Source: Cephaloticoccus sp.
GTDB taxonomy: Bacteria; Verrucomicrobiota; Verrucomicrobiia; Opitutales; Opitutaceae
Assembly: GCA_030833445.1 (NCBI GenBank)
Contig: JAURHD010000012.1
Span: 1 to 64,000 of the forward strand
Reading direction: 5' to 3'
DNA length: 64,000 nt
Position 1 is the first letter of the stretch; each line of letters opens with the position of its first letter. The position numbers and the translations under genes were made by a program. Below the pieces are notes generated by a model, which was not told the DNA's origin, did not search any database, and saw nothing but the letters and a program-made list of their open reading frames with translations. Positions 1-11,279 of this stretch are shown here, piece after piece.

Positions 1-382
1 CGCACCACGGGCGGTTGAGTAGGATCGGCTCATCCCACGTTACGCCGTCATCGTGACTGTGACTGACGTAAAGCGGCAGAATCCACTGGGTGTAAATCTC
101 CGCTCCCCCGCCCCATTGCCAACCCGTGGCGAATTGTTTTTCAGCGAGATTAATCCATGCGGCGATGACCGTGCCGTCGCGCGTCCGTAACAAGGCATTC
201 TCCGTGCTCGGTTGATAACGCTGCACGTCGGCCACGAAGGGATGTGATTGCCACGTGCGCCCCTCTTCGTGACTCACGTGGGCATGGTGTGCATCGAAAC
301 ACAGGATGCCGCCGTCACCGGAGGTCACAAATGGACCCTGATGTGTGAACGGCAGAACCCGGGCCGCCGGATGCAGGCGCAT
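1..382 (-). CDS. Sialidase / BNR-repeat family protein (partial, runs off the left edge)
   Basis: I translated this frame from the minus strand; 127 codons lie in the window and the gene continues beyond base 1. The translation holds an Asp-box-like element, SHDDGVTW, followed by DEPILLNRP, and an earlier SHEEGRTWQ, as in the bladed beta-propeller of exo-alpha-sialidases and related BNR glycosidases. The ATG at 382 follows the stop codon of the sigma-54 regulator (384-386) by a single base (TGA-T-ATG), so the two are probably co-transcribed and translationally coupled. No signal peptide is seen at this start, so either the protein is cytoplasmic or the start is elsewhere. Substrate cannot be told. 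Confidence 0.75.
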   Translation of the reverse strand, partial: MRLHPAARVLPFTHQGPFVTSGDGGILCFDAHHAHVSHEEGRTWQSHPFVADVQRYQPSTENALLRTRDGTVIAAWINLAEKQFATGWQWGGGAEIYTQWILPLYVSHSHDDGVTWDEPILLNRPWC

Positions 383-383
383 A

Positions 384-1817
<1,434 letters not shown>

Positions 1818-1887
1818 CGGTGAGAGTTGAAACGGACAAACTAACTTGAAACTGGCGAAAACACAGCTCCCGGGTTTGTTGTGCGTC

Positions 1888-2646
1888 ATGCTGTCATGGT
1901 CAATGAACTTGTTTAAGATCCGCGGAATCCAGCTCGCGGTGCATATGACGTTTTTCCTGCTGCTGGCCTATGTCGCCTATGAAGGCTGGCAGGAGCAGGC
2001 CTGGCCCGGCCTGTTCTGGAGCCTGATCTCCGTGATCGCCTTTTTCGGCTGCGTGGTGCTCCACGAGCTCGGACATTCCTTCACGGCGATGCATTTTGGG
2101 GTCGGGGTATCGCGGATACTGTTGATGCCGATCGGCGGCATGGCGGAGTTCGATTCCATTCCTCGGCAACCGCGCAAGGAATTCCTGATCACCTTGGCTG
2201 GGCCAGCCGTCAACTTTGTGCTGGCCGCCCTACTCTGGTGGCCGGTGGAGCAACTACCCGACGTTATCCACCTGAACTCGTTCTACGGGTTGGTTTACCG
2301 GCTGTTTGCCGCCAATCTGTTTATGGGTATTTTCAATTTGATTCCGGTGTTCCCGATGGACGGTGGCCGGATCTTACGCGCGCTACTGGCCACGAAACTG
2401 AACTACCTAGAGGCCACCAAGTGGGCGGCGCAGATCGGCAAGTTGCTCGCGGTAGTCGGTATTCTAGTCATGGCCTTCTGGCTGCACAGTCCGTTGGGCG
2501 CGCTGCTCTTTGGGTTTATTATCCTGGCGGGGGAAGCGGAATATCGCGCGGTCAAACGCCGGGAAGTGGAAGACGCCCATTGGAAAGCAATGCTGGATCG
2601 ACTCTACGGCGTGCCTCGCGAAGAGCAGCCCCTGCTGAATCAGTAG
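1888..2646 (+). CDS. Site-2 protease family membrane metalloprotease (M50)
   Basis: About 252 residues, an integral membrane zinc protease. The zinc motif HELGH lies in the second hydrophobic segment ([13 protein letters not shown]), and the second metal/active-site motif is [17 protein letters not shown], matching the NPxxDGG pattern of the family. Several transmembrane helices flank both. The ATG at 1888 is preferred; 1903 is also possible, and neither has a clear ribosome-binding site. The divergent neighbour is the sigma-54 regulator. There is no PDZ or CBS domain, so it is a short form. Its substrate (membrane anti-sigma factor or other) is unknown. Confidence 0.88.
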   Translation: MLSWSMNLFKIRGIQLAVHMTFFLLLAYVAYEGWQEQAWPGLFWSLISVIAFFGCVVLHELGHSFTAMHFGVGVSRILLMPIGGMAEFDSIPRQPRKEFLITLAGPAVNFVLAALLWWPVEQLPDVIHLNSFYGLVYRLFAANLFMGIFNLIPVFPMDGGRILRALLATKLNYLEATKWAAQIGKLLAVVGILVMAFWLHSPLGALLFGFIILAGEAEYRAVKRREVEDAHWKAMLDRLYGVPREEQPLLNQ

Positions 2647-2655
2647 CGCAGAGGA

Positions 2656-4494
2656 TTACAAACCGGTTTCGTCTTTCGCGATCGCTGCACGCAGCTCACT
2701 TAGCTTTTGTCGCTGGGCCGGATCGGCACTGTAGAGCAGAGCCTGAACAATGAGTTGCTTGGCGACATCGAAGTTGGAATTCATCGCCTGCAGGATGGCG
2801 ACCAACTGCAACAGGCGCACGCGACGTGGAAAGAGCCGCACGGCCTCATCGAGATTCGCGAGAGCCTTGGGTCGCAAAGCGACATTACTGCGGATCAGGA
2901 TCGTGGTGTAGAGTTCGTAGACGGCGGGAATCTTGGGTGACTGGGTGCGTGCCTTGGCGAGCAAAGCGAGGATCGGCGCAATTTCATCCGGCGTCGGTCG
3001 GTAGTCTGGTCGTTCCGCGGTTAACTTGGCGAATTCCAGCCGGGCCAATTCGAAGTAGGCAGATGGCCGCACCACTCCAGCTTCGACCGCAGCTCGCAGG
3101 AATGGTAGAGCGGCGTCATCCTGGCCGGCGTCGGTTTCGCACAGGCCTAGCGAGGCCAGCAACTGCGGATCCCGATCACCTTTATCGTAGGCGCTGCGCA
3201 AGCTCCGCCGGGCCTGCTCCAGGTAGCGCGGGGTTAGATCAGGATAAAGTTCGCGGACGTAATTGACCTCGAGCCGGGAGAGTTCGCCTTTGATGCGACC
3301 GACCTCTCCGGCCGTGGCATCGCGTAGATTGATCGGCGGAACGGCAATCGCTCGCGGGCTGCGCAAAGTGATAGTTTCCGTGAGCGCGGATTGCAGATAG
3401 TTCTGCATTTGCTCGGTCACTTCGGCATAACTCAAGCCGAAGCATTCCTTGAACACCGTTTCGGTAGCGGGTTCTACCCTGCTGCGTCGCACGAAATCCC
3501 AAAGCGCAGCCTTGCGCGGTGGCACCCCATTGACTGCAGGTTGCTCCGCTAACTGACCTTTGTTGGGATGCTTCCGGCCCGGATCGAGGGCCCAACGAAT
3601 GAACAGGGCGGACTCGGCGCGCCAAATAACCTCGAAAGCGGCATCGCGCTCACCTTGCGGTGGCGGGGTGATCACTTGAGCGAGTGGCAGAATATTTGGT
3701 TTCGCTTTTACATTCTGGCGCAGATTGGCCGTCACTTCGCCCCCGATCCAGTTGGTCGGGGCGAGTTTGATTTCGTCCTTGGGCCCAACGGGTCCCGTCA
3801 AACTATTGGTGGCCGCCATGACGTCGAGGGAGGTCTGCAGAGGAGGCTCAGTCATATCAACCGACGCATAGAGTTCCATCAGACCCTCGATATACCAACG
3901 AGGCAGCATGGGGGTGCGAGTTTCGAGCAGATAGCGGACATAGCCCGCGGACAGCGTGATGCCGTCGCGGTTGTCGGCGACCGGATCGACTACGAAAAAG
4001 ATCGCGAGTGAATCTTCATCCCAGAAACGGAAATTTGGCATGAAGCCCACTTGCACGTTGGGTTCGCTGCGGCGATTCAACCGGCCCGACTCGGCGGCGG
4101 ACTGTTCTTGCTTCTCAATACTCGTGACTATGTCCAGATTCACCGGGGGTTGGTTCTCAGCGTGATAGAAGACATAATAACGGGGCAAGTCACGTATGAC
4201 CGTGAGGTCCTCTGGCACGAGGATCTTGAGCAACTCATGCAGCCGGTATTGCCGTTGGATCAATTGACGGGTAAACGTGTCGGGACAGCGAGCGACCACT
4301 TCCACGCCTGGAATTGTCGCGTAGCGCCACGGCGGGGTCAGTGGCTCTTCCACTACGTAAGGCGGGAGCTCAACCAGTTTGCCCGGAAGAGGCACGATTT
4401 TATCGGCACTTCGCATAACCAGCGGTGTTAGGCAAAGCACCTGGCACACCAAGCAAGGCATGAGGGCAACTAAGGGTTGGAACTTAATCCTCAT
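2656..4494 (-). CDS. Exported TPR protein with a degenerate gluzincin-like region
   Basis: 612 residues from the ATG at 4494, which opens a signal peptide (MRIKFQPLVALMPCLVCQVLC). The middle contains LPRWYIEGLMELYAS, which resembles the 'PxWlxEGlAey' segment after the HExxH helix of collagenase-like/gluzincin peptidases. However, the expected HExxH just before it is replaced by AGYVRYLL, so it is probably not a peptidase. The C-terminal half is repeated helical sequence with TPR-like spacing (LASLGLCETDAGQDDAALPFLRAAVEAG). Likely periplasmic. It converges on the site-2 protease with 9 bp between stop codons. Function unknown. Confidence 0.75.
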   Translation of the reverse strand: MRIKFQPLVALMPCLVCQVLCLTPLVMRSADKIVPLPGKLVELPPYVVEEPLTPPWRYATIPGVEVVARCPDTFTRQLIQRQYRLHELLKILVPEDLTVIRDLPRYYVFYHAENQPPVNLDIVTSIEKQEQSAAESGRLNRRSEPNVQVGFMPNFRFWDEDSLAIFFVVDPVADNRDGITLSAGYVRYLLETRTPMLPRWYIEGLMELYASVDMTEPPLQTSLDVMAATNSLTGPVGPKDEIKLAPTNWIGGEVTANLRQNVKAKPNILPLAQVITPPPQGERDAAFEVIWRAESALFIRWALDPGRKHPNKGQLAEQPAVNGVPPRKAALWDFVRRSRVEPATETVFKECFGLSYAEVTEQMQNYLQSALTETITLRSPRAIAVPPINLRDATAGEVGRIKGELSRLEVNYVRELYPDLTPRYLEQARRSLRSAYDKGDRDPQLLASLGLCETDAGQDDAALPFLRAAVEAGVVRPSAYFELARLEFAKLTAERPDYRPTPDEIAPILALLAKARTQSPKIPAVYELYTTILIRSNVALRPKALANLDEAVRLFPRRVRLLQLVAILQAMNSNFDVAKQLIVQALLYSADPAQRQKLSELRAAIAKDETGL

Positions 4495-4631
4495 AGGTGG
4501 AAAAGAACTGATCTTTCGTGGGCCGGTTGTCGATGGACGATTGCCGGCTGGGGCATTTTTCATTGCTGCCATTGTCCTCCCTGTTTCGATGCAGTGGTCA
4601 ACCGTCGTTTCGAGCGGCCACCCCATATCCC

Positions 4632-6119
4632 ATGCGCATCCTTTACTTCGACATCGATTCCCTGCGAGCTGATCACCTCGGCTGCTACGGATATCACCGC
4701 AACACCAGTCCCTGCATCGATCGCATGGCGGCCCAAGGCGTCCGCTTCACCGGTTGCCATGTTTCGGATGCGCCCTGCCTGCCTTCGCGCACGGCGTTGT
4801 TTAGTGGCCGTGCGGGTATCCACACGGGGGTCGTCAATCACGGTGGGGCAGCCTCAGAGATGTTCAATGAAGGGCCCGGGCGCGACTTCACTTCACTCCA
4901 CGGTCGGAACAATTGGATGCGCCGCCTGCATGACGCCGGGTTGCACACCGCGACCATCAGCAGTTTCGGCGAACGGCACTCGGCCTGGCACTGGTATGCC
5001 GGTTTCAACGAGGTGCACAACAACGGCTGGGGTGGCATGGAAAATGCCGATGAAGTGGAGCCACTCGCACTCGATTGGATTAAGCGTCAGCCGGATGACT
5101 CCGACCATTGGTTTCTGCACGTGAACCTCTGGGATCCACATACACCCTACAATACGCCGTCGGATTTCGGCGAGCCTTTCGCCGATACTCCCCTGCCCGC
5201 ATGGTATACTGAGGAAGTGCTCGCGAAACACCGGGCCGGTTTCGGACCGCACTCGGCGCGGGAGGTTTGCGGCTTTGACACCGAATACCCCTTTGCGTCG
5301 CCCTTTCCGCGCCAGCCACTTGAAATCAATTCCATGGCGGACGCGCGCAAGGTTTTCGACGGTTACGACACTGGCGTGCTCTACGCGGACCAAGCGGTGG
5401 AACGCATCCTAAAAGCCGTTGAGGCGCGCGGTTGGCTGGATGATACGTGGGTCATTATCTCTTCGGACCACGGGGAGAATCTGGGCGAGTTCAATATTTA
5501 TGGCGATCATCAGACGGCCGACACGATCACGTCCCGCGTGCCTCTGATCATTCGTCCGCCAAAGAATTTTAAGTGCGCCCGTGGTCGGGTGGATGAGTCG
5601 TTGATCTATCAAGGTGACTTTGCCGCAACTCTGCTGGAATTGATCGGCCAGGAAGTCCCATCGAACTGGGATTGGCGCAGTTTTGCGTCAGCATTCAATT
5701 CGGATCAACCCGCCAACTTGCGGTCGGAGCTCGTGCTCTCGCAGATGGCATGGAGCTGCCAACGCTCGGTGCGTTGGGGCGACTGGCTTTGCATCCGTTC
5801 GTATCACGACGGCTATCATGGTTTCCCACCCGTCATGCTCTTCAACGTGAAGAACGATCCGCAACTTCAGCACGATCTGGCCCCGGGCAATCCGGCCCTC
5901 GCCGATCATGGACTCAAGTTGTTGGACCGCTGGATGAGTGAAATGATGGCTTTGGCGACACACTCGGATGATCCGATGCGGACGGTCATGCTGGAGGGCG
6001 GACCGCTGCACACCCGCGGCGTGTTGCCGGCGTATCTGGAACGGTTGCGCGCGACCGGACGGGCCGATGGCGCTGAGGTGCTGGCCAAGGCGCATCCGCG
6101 TGATGCAGGCACCGCCTGA
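4632..6119 (+). CDS. Type I sulfatase (formylglycine-dependent)
   Basis: 495 residues starting at ATG 4632 (MRILYFDIDSLRADHLG). The active-site signature is CLPSRTALFSGR, the Cys-type CxPxR motif that must be matured to formylglycine. Metal ligands are seen in the N-terminal DIDSLRADH and the later SSDHGENLGE. DPHTPY is also typical. No signal peptide is visible, so the enzyme may be cytoplasmic, and no maturase is in the window. The gene is followed after 17 bp by an aldo/keto reductase and then a zinc dehydrogenase, which points to a sulfated monosaccharide as substrate. The exact sulfatase subfamily is not determinable by eye. Confidence 0.92.
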   Translation: MRILYFDIDSLRADHLGCYGYHRNTSPCIDRMAAQGVRFTGCHVSDAPCLPSRTALFSGRAGIHTGVVNHGGAASEMFNEGPGRDFTSLHGRNNWMRRLHDAGLHTATISSFGERHSAWHWYAGFNEVHNNGWGGMENADEVEPLALDWIKRQPDDSDHWFLHVNLWDPHTPYNTPSDFGEPFADTPLPAWYTEEVLAKHRAGFGPHSAREVCGFDTEYPFASPFPRQPLEINSMADARKVFDGYDTGVLYADQAVERILKAVEARGWLDDTWVIISSDHGENLGEFNIYGDHQTADTITSRVPLIIRPPKNFKCARGRVDESLIYQGDFAATLLELIGQEVPSNWDWRSFASAFNSDQPANLRSELVLSQMAWSCQRSVRWGDWLCIRSYHDGYHGFPPVMLFNVKNDPQLQHDLAPGNPALADHGLKLLDRWMSEMMALATHSDDPMRTVMLEGGPLHTRGVLPAYLERLRATGRADGAEVLAKAHPRDAGTA

Positions 6120-6136
6120 ATTCCATCAGCAATACC

Positions 6137-7093
6137 ATGGAATACCGCCCACTTGGCCGGACCGGCCTCCAAGTATCCGCGCTGAGCTTTGGTGCCTCTT
6201 CGCTGGGCAGCGTCTTTCGCGTAACCGATGACACTGAGGCGATCCGCACCGTCCACACGGCCTTGGATCTCGGTATCAATTTTATCGATGTCTCGCCGAT
6301 GTATGGCCTGACCAAGGCTGAAACAGTGCTGGGACGCGCCTTGCGCGAAATTAAACGCGATCGCTATTACCTCGCCACCAAGGTCGGACAATATTGCGGA
6401 CCCGACAGTTTTGATTTTTCGGCTGAGCGGGTGACCCGCAGCCTCGACGAAAGCTGTGCGCGTCTGGGCGTTGACTATATCGATCTGCTGCAGTGCCACG
6501 ATATTGAGTTCGCCGACCTCAATCAGATCATCGACGAAACGCTACCCGCCTTGGTGAAATTGCGGGAGGCTGGCCGGATCGGTCACATTGGGATCACGGG
6601 CCTGCCCTTGAAAGTGCTGCGTGACGGATTGCTCCGGGCCGCACCCGGAGTGGTCGACACGATTCTCTCTTTTTGCCACTACGAACTGAACGATACCACC
6701 TTGGAGGGGCTGCTGCCACTCTGCCGGGAACGCGGCATTGGGGTGATCAACGCTTCGCCGACCGGCATGGGTCTGCTCACGGAGCGCGGTGCGCCTGCGT
6801 GGCATCCCGCTTCTCCGGAAATCATCGCGGGGTGTCGGCGCGCAGTGGAGTATTGTCAGTCGATTGGCGAAGACATCGTCAAACTTGCCGTGCAGTTTGC
6901 CATCAGTCATCCGGATATTGCGACCACCTTGGTCGGCACGGCCAATCCGGCTAACATCCGCAAGAATATCGCCCACGCGGAGGCCCCGGTGGATCAGGCG
7001 TTGATGGCGAAGGTGCAGGAGCTATTGAGTCCGATTCATAATCACAATTTTACTCGCGGCCGGCCTGAGAACCGTGACCCACTGATTTACTGA
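6137..7093 (+). CDS. Aldo/keto reductase, L-galactose/L-fucose dehydrogenase-like
   Basis: 318 residues, full length for the family. The N-terminus MEYRPLGRTGLQVSALSFG and the catalytic region (D in GINFIDVSPMYG, Y in SPMYG, K in YLATKVGQY, H in LLQCHDIEF) are those of AKR enzymes, and DLLQCHDIEF is close to the plant L-galactose dehydrogenase and bacterial D-threo-aldose (L-fucose) dehydrogenase groups. It would oxidise an aldose to its lactone with NAD(P). It sits 17 bp after the sulfatase and 7 bp before a zinc dehydrogenase, so the three are probably one operon. The sugar (L-fucose, L-galactose or similar) is an inference. Confidence 0.88.
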   Translation: MEYRPLGRTGLQVSALSFGASSLGSVFRVTDDTEAIRTVHTALDLGINFIDVSPMYGLTKAETVLGRALREIKRDRYYLATKVGQYCGPDSFDFSAERVTRSLDESCARLGVDYIDLLQCHDIEFADLNQIIDETLPALVKLREAGRIGHIGITGLPLKVLRDGLLRAAPGVVDTILSFCHYELNDTTLEGLLPLCRERGIGVINASPTGMGLLTERGAPAWHPASPEIIAGCRRAVEYCQSIGEDIVKLAVQFAISHPDIATTLVGTANPANIRKNIAHAEAPVDQALMAKVQELLSPIHNHNFTRGRPENRDPLIY

Positions 7094-7100
7094 TCAAATC

Positions 7101-8129
7101 ATGCTGACACTTTTACTGGAAACTCCCGGCAAACTGATCGCTACGGAAACTCCTCAACCCGACTCTCCCGGGCCCAAGGAAGCACTGGTGCGCATACATC
7201 GGATAGGCGTCTGCGGCACGGATCTACACGCCTATGCCGGCCGCCAACCATTCTTCACCTATCCTCGTATTCTGGGGCACGAACTGGGGGTTGAAGTCGT
7301 AGCCATCGGTTCGGAAGTGACCACTGTCGCTGTGGGCGATCGCTGTGCGGTCGAACCGTATTTGAATTGTGGGCATTGCATCGCCTGCACGCGCGGCAAG
7401 CCGAATTGCTGCCACACCCTGCAGGTGCTGGGAGTGCATACCGACGGCGGGCATCGCAGTCACATGCTTGTGCCAGCGGCCAAGCTGCACCGCTCCACCA
7501 AACTGACTTACGATCAACTGGCCTTGGTCGAAACGCTCGGCATCGGCGCGCACGCGGTCGGTCGGGCCAAACTTGAAGCGGGTGAATATGTGGCCGTGAT
7601 CGGCGCCGGTCCCATCGGGCTGGCCATCATGCAATTTGCCCGGGCGGCCGGTGCGCGGGTCATCGCCGTGGATGTAAGCGCGTCCCGCCTCACCTTTTGC
7701 CGTGACCGGATTGGCGTGGATGCGGTGGTCGATGCGCGCCAAGGCGACGTCGCCGAGCAATTGGGAAAATTGACCGACGGAAACCTGCCCACGGCCGTGT
7801 TTGAGGCGACCGGTAATGTGCAGTCGATGAACACCTCGTTCAATTTTCCCGCTCCGGGTGGTCGCTTGATCTTGGTCGGACTGGTGCAAGCAGACGTGAC
7901 CTTTCACGATCCGCATTTTCACAAACGGGAACTGACCGTGCTCTCCAGTCGCAACGCCCTCCCCTCGGAGTTTACCGCCATCATCCAGCTGATCGAGAAC
8001 GGTAAAATCGACACCGGGCCTTGGATTACCCATCGCGCGAAACTCGGCGAAGTGACCGCCCAATTTGAATCATGGACCAAACCCGCGACTGGCGTGATCA
8101 AGGCGATGATCGAGGTGCCGGCTGACTGA
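7101..8129 (+). CDS. Zinc-dependent medium-chain dehydrogenase (polyol/sugar-acid type)
   Basis: 342 residues. Catalytic zinc ligands are in GVCGTDLHAY and GHELGVEV. The structural-zinc cysteines are in the lobe CGHCIACTRGKPNCC, and the Rossmann motif is VIGAGPIGLAIM. This is the sorbitol/L-threonine/galactonate dehydrogenase branch of the MDR superfamily. It ends the sulfatase operon. A role in oxidising a downstream sugar acid or polyol made by the preceding reductase is inferred from position only. Confidence 0.9.
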   Translation: MLTLLLETPGKLIATETPQPDSPGPKEALVRIHRIGVCGTDLHAYAGRQPFFTYPRILGHELGVEVVAIGSEVTTVAVGDRCAVEPYLNCGHCIACTRGKPNCCHTLQVLGVHTDGGHRSHMLVPAAKLHRSTKLTYDQLALVETLGIGAHAVGRAKLEAGEYVAVIGAGPIGLAIMQFARAAGARVIAVDVSASRLTFCRDRIGVDAVVDARQGDVAEQLGKLTDGNLPTAVFEATGNVQSMNTSFNFPAPGGRLILVGLVQADVTFHDPHFHKRELTVLSSRNALPSEFTAIIQLIENGKIDTGPWITHRAKLGEVTAQFESWTKPATGVIKAMIEVPAD

Positions 8130-8148
8130 GGTAGGTCTTGGCTTTACT

Positions 8149-8373
8149 TCAGTAGATCGCCCGGAGCCGCAGGCGGGTGTCCCGCGGGGTTTCGGCAAAT
8201 CGCATGGGTTCCCGGTTGGGACCTTGGCGTAGGATCACCACCAGTTCCCGCCGGAGGACCTTGGTGATAGGCAGACGGCCCAAGATCACAATCACCTCAC
8301 CGGCTTGGCCGCCCTCCACGGCAACGACTGGCACCCATTCCCCGGCGATCAATAAATCGGTAGTTGGCATCAT
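8149..8373 (-). CDS. Small hypothetical protein
   Basis: A 74-residue frame starting MMPTTDLLIAGEWVPVV. Its alternating hydrophobic pattern (EVIVILGRLPITKVLRRELVVIL) and unbiased composition look like a small beta-barrel protein more than a shadow frame, and no gene opposes it. There is no recognisable domain and no clear ribosome-binding site. It is convergent with the zinc dehydrogenase. It could still be chance. Confidence 0.5.
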   Translation of the reverse strand: MMPTTDLLIAGEWVPVVAVEGGQAGEVIVILGRLPITKVLRRELVVILRQGPNREPMRFAETPRDTRLRLRAIY

Positions 8374-8518
8374 GCGGCCACTTTACGGCAGATGGTGGGA
8401 CATTGGCGGACCCAGCCGTAAAAAACCCACAAAATACGGACAACCGTTGGCGCAAATCCTAGGGCTAACGAACCAGTCCAATCTCTGCTGAATGTCGGAT
8501 TGACCCAAAGGATTTTCG

Positions 8519-11194
8519 GTGAAGTCATTACCCATGGTAAGGCTTATAAAAAGTGTATGTTTCTTGATTATCGTTGGCGCTTTGGGAGGAGGCATCCGGC
8601 TCCATGCCGAAGCTCCGTTTAATTTCGAAGCCGGGGCCGGCCACCTGCCGCGTTCCGTCGTTCCTACTCACTATACCCTGCGACTCGAACCCAACCTGCC
8701 CGACCGCACGTTTTCCGGCCAGGTTCGCACCGATATCACGGTCCGTGAAACCATCGCGGCGATTGTGATGAACGCCAACGCACTCGAAATTGAATCCGCC
8801 TTTCTGGATCAAGGCGACGGCACCACTTCGCAGGCGCTGCGTCCGTCCTACGACTCGAAAAAACAACAACTCTCCCTAACCCCCGACACGCCGCTGGCCC
8901 CCGGAAACTACCGGATCAATATTTCTTACCACGGCGTGATTTCGGATAATCCCCAAGGTCTGTTCTTTGATCGCTATCTGACTGATGATGGCCAGCGCGA
9001 ACTCTTCGGCACCCAATGCGAGGTTCCCGATGCCCGCCGCATTCTGCCCTGCTGGGATGAACCCGTGTTCAAAGCCACGTTCGACTCCACGCTGGTAGTT
9101 CCGGCTCGATTCATGGCGATGTCCAATATGCCCGTGCTGCGCGAGGAGAGTCTCGCAGACGATCGCAAGGCCGTGACCTTTGCCCGCACGCCGCTCATGT
9201 CGACTTACCTCCTGGCCTTTTTCGGCGGTGAGTTCGAGGTGCTCGAAACCACGCACCGGGGCACACATCTCCGGATTATCACCACTCAGGGAAAACACCA
9301 GCAGGGTGCCTACGCTCTAGAAATCACCGCGCAGGTGCTCGACTACTATGCCGACTACTTTGGCACGCCTTATCCACTCCCGCAACTCGACCAGATCGCC
9401 ATCCCCAACGCCTTTTCCAATTTCGGCGCGATGGAAAATTGGGGCGCGATTGCCTACATGGAGCAACTGCTGCTCTACGATCCCGCTAAAAGTTCTCAAA
9501 ACACCCGCGAGAATATTTTTGAAACCGTGGCCCACGAAGTCGCGCACCAATGGTTTGGCAATCTCGTCACCATGGGTTGGTGGGACAACTTGTGGCTCAA
9601 CGAAGGGTTTGCCTCGTGGATGGCCACCAAAGCCACCAACGACCTGAATCCCGATTGGAAAATCTGGATCCGGTCGAACGCCTCCAAAGAGAGCGCCTTC
9701 AATCTCGATGCCCGGGCGTCTACTCATGCCATCCAGCTGCCTGACGTTACCGAATATTCCGCCGTCGATGCCTTCGATGCGATTGCTTACTCCAAGGGCC
9801 AGGCCTTTGTGCGCATGCTGGAAAACTACCTCGGTTTCGAACCGTTCCGGGCCGGCCTGAGGCTCTACATGCAGCGCCATGCTTATAGTAATACGACCAC
9901 GGCGGATCTATGGCAGGCGCTGGGCGAAGCCTCGCAAGAACCAGTCACACAAATTGCCGCGAGTTGGACAGAACAGCCCGGCTTTCCGATTATCATCGCC
10001 TCAGTCTCCAATGAAAAACTTACCCTGAGCCAGAAACGTTTCACCCTCGATGACCCCAACCCCGAGCCATTGCAATGGACCGTTCCCATCATCCTGGCCC
10101 CCCTTGATGACCTGGCCCACCCGAGCACCTATTTGCTCCACCCCGGCGAAACCCTGACCTTGGATTGGCCCGCCACCCAGTCTCCGCCAAAACTCAACGT
10201 CAACGACGCCGGGTATTACCGGGTGCTTTACGATCACGATACCGTGGTCGCACTCACCGCGGCTCTGCCGCAACTTCCCGAAGCCGAACAGCTCAATCTC
10301 TTGGGCGACACCTGGGCCCTGGTGCAGGCCGGTCGACTGCGCACGCCGGACTATCTCGAAGTTGCGCTCGCCCTGCGAGCCAGCCAGAGCAAACCCGTTT
10401 GGGACTCTATTCTCAGGGCCTTGTCCACCATCGACGTGTGGTTGTGGGACGATCCGGGCCGGGAACTCTATCAGCAATGGGTCATTGACCTCCTGCGCCC
10501 GCAATACGAGCGGCTCAGGTGGACGGCCCAGCCGGACGAATCCCCGCTCATCGATACCCTGCGCACCCGCATCATTACCCGCCTTGGAAACTACGGTGAC
10601 GAAGCCGTCATCGCCGAAGCGCAAAATCGTTTCCGCCAATACCTCAGCGATCCTAAGAGCCTTACCGGGGGTCTGCGCGAAACCGTGCTAAACCTGGCCG
10701 GTCGCTACGCCAATCCCGACACCTACGCGCAATTGCATCGGCTCGCCATTGCCGCCATTTCGGCCGAGGAAAAAGAAGAGCTCTACGGTGCCATGCAACA
10801 CGCACTCGATCCCGCTTTGGCGCGCGAGACTCTCGCCCTCACTTTGGGCGATCAACTCCCGGTCACCATTCGCAACTGGAACATCGCGAGTGTCGCCCGG
10901 AATGGAGAGCACATCGATCTGGCGTGGGACTTCACCAAGACTCACGCTGCAGAACTCCTGGCACCGCTCGCGGCTTATGGGGCCAACAGCTATCTGGCCC
11001 GTGTCGTGCAAAATTCGTCCGATCCCCGTCTTGCGACCGAACTTGAGGCTCTTTCGCTTGAGCTTCGTGGGGAAACCTCGCTCCCCGAAGCCCGTAAAAT
11101 CTCCGGCCTCATTCGACTCCGCGCCGAGATCAAGGCCCGGGAAGTGCCCGGTTTGCTGGTTTGGTTGCGGACTCAGATCACTCCTCGGACATAG
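8519..11194 (+). CDS. M1 family exported aminopeptidase
   Basis: 891 residues from GTG 8519, which has AAAGGA six bases upstream; ATG 8534 is the alternative. The N-terminus is a signal peptide (MVRLIKSVCFLIIVGALGGG). The family hallmarks are the exopeptidase motif GAMENWG, the zinc motif HEVAHQWFGN with the third ligand in NEGFASWMA, and a C-terminal ERAP1-like alpha-helical domain. It removes N-terminal residues from peptides, most likely in the periplasm given the signal. It stands alone and ends before a bidirectional terminator. Confidence 0.93.
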   Translation: MKSLPMVRLIKSVCFLIIVGALGGGIRLHAEAPFNFEAGAGHLPRSVVPTHYTLRLEPNLPDRTFSGQVRTDITVRETIAAIVMNANALEIESAFLDQGDGTTSQALRPSYDSKKQQLSLTPDTPLAPGNYRINISYHGVISDNPQGLFFDRYLTDDGQRELFGTQCEVPDARRILPCWDEPVFKATFDSTLVVPARFMAMSNMPVLREESLADDRKAVTFARTPLMSTYLLAFFGGEFEVLETTHRGTHLRIITTQGKHQQGAYALEITAQVLDYYADYFGTPYPLPQLDQIAIPNAFSNFGAMENWGAIAYMEQLLLYDPAKSSQNTRENIFETVAHEVAHQWFGNLVTMGWWDNLWLNEGFASWMATKATNDLNPDWKIWIRSNASKESAFNLDARASTHAIQLPDVTEYSAVDAFDAIAYSKGQAFVRMLENYLGFEPFRAGLRLYMQRHAYSNTTTADLWQALGEASQEPVTQIAASWTEQPGFPIIIASVSNEKLTLSQKRFTLDDPNPEPLQWTVPIILAPLDDLAHPSTYLLHPGETLTLDWPATQSPPKLNVNDAGYYRVLYDHDTVVALTAALPQLPEAEQLNLLGDTWALVQAGRLRTPDYLEVALALRASQSKPVWDSILRALSTIDVWLWDDPGRELYQQWVIDLLRPQYERLRWTAQPDESPLIDTLRTRIITRLGNYGDEAVIAEAQNRFRQYLSDPKSLTGGLRETVLNLAGRYANPDTYAQLHRLAIAAISAEEKEELYGAMQHALDPALARETLALTLGDQLPVTIRNWNIASVARNGEHIDLAWDFTKTHAAELLAPLAAYGANSYLARVVQNSSDPRLATELEALSLELRGETSLPEARKISGLIRLRAEIKAREVPGLLVWLRTQITPRT

Positions 11195-11250
11195 GATAAG
11201 TGCGATATCCAAAACCGATCGTGACTGGGTAATCACCAATGCACCAAAAA

Positions 11251-11274
11251 GCCCACCCTTGCGGGTGGGCTTTT
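11251..11274. terminator. Bidirectional Rho-independent terminator
   Basis: Perfect 8-bp stem GCCCACCC / GGGTGGGC with a 4-base loop (TTGC), flanked by A and T runs on both sides. It can end the plus-strand aminopeptidase transcript and the minus-strand tRNA-Ala transcript. Confidence 0.9.
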
Positions 11275-11279
11275 AAAAA

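Noticed and set aside
8177-8491. 104-codon plus-strand frame opposite the 74-residue gene
   Set aside because: Its composition is Arg/Ser/Pro-rich as expected of a shadow frame.
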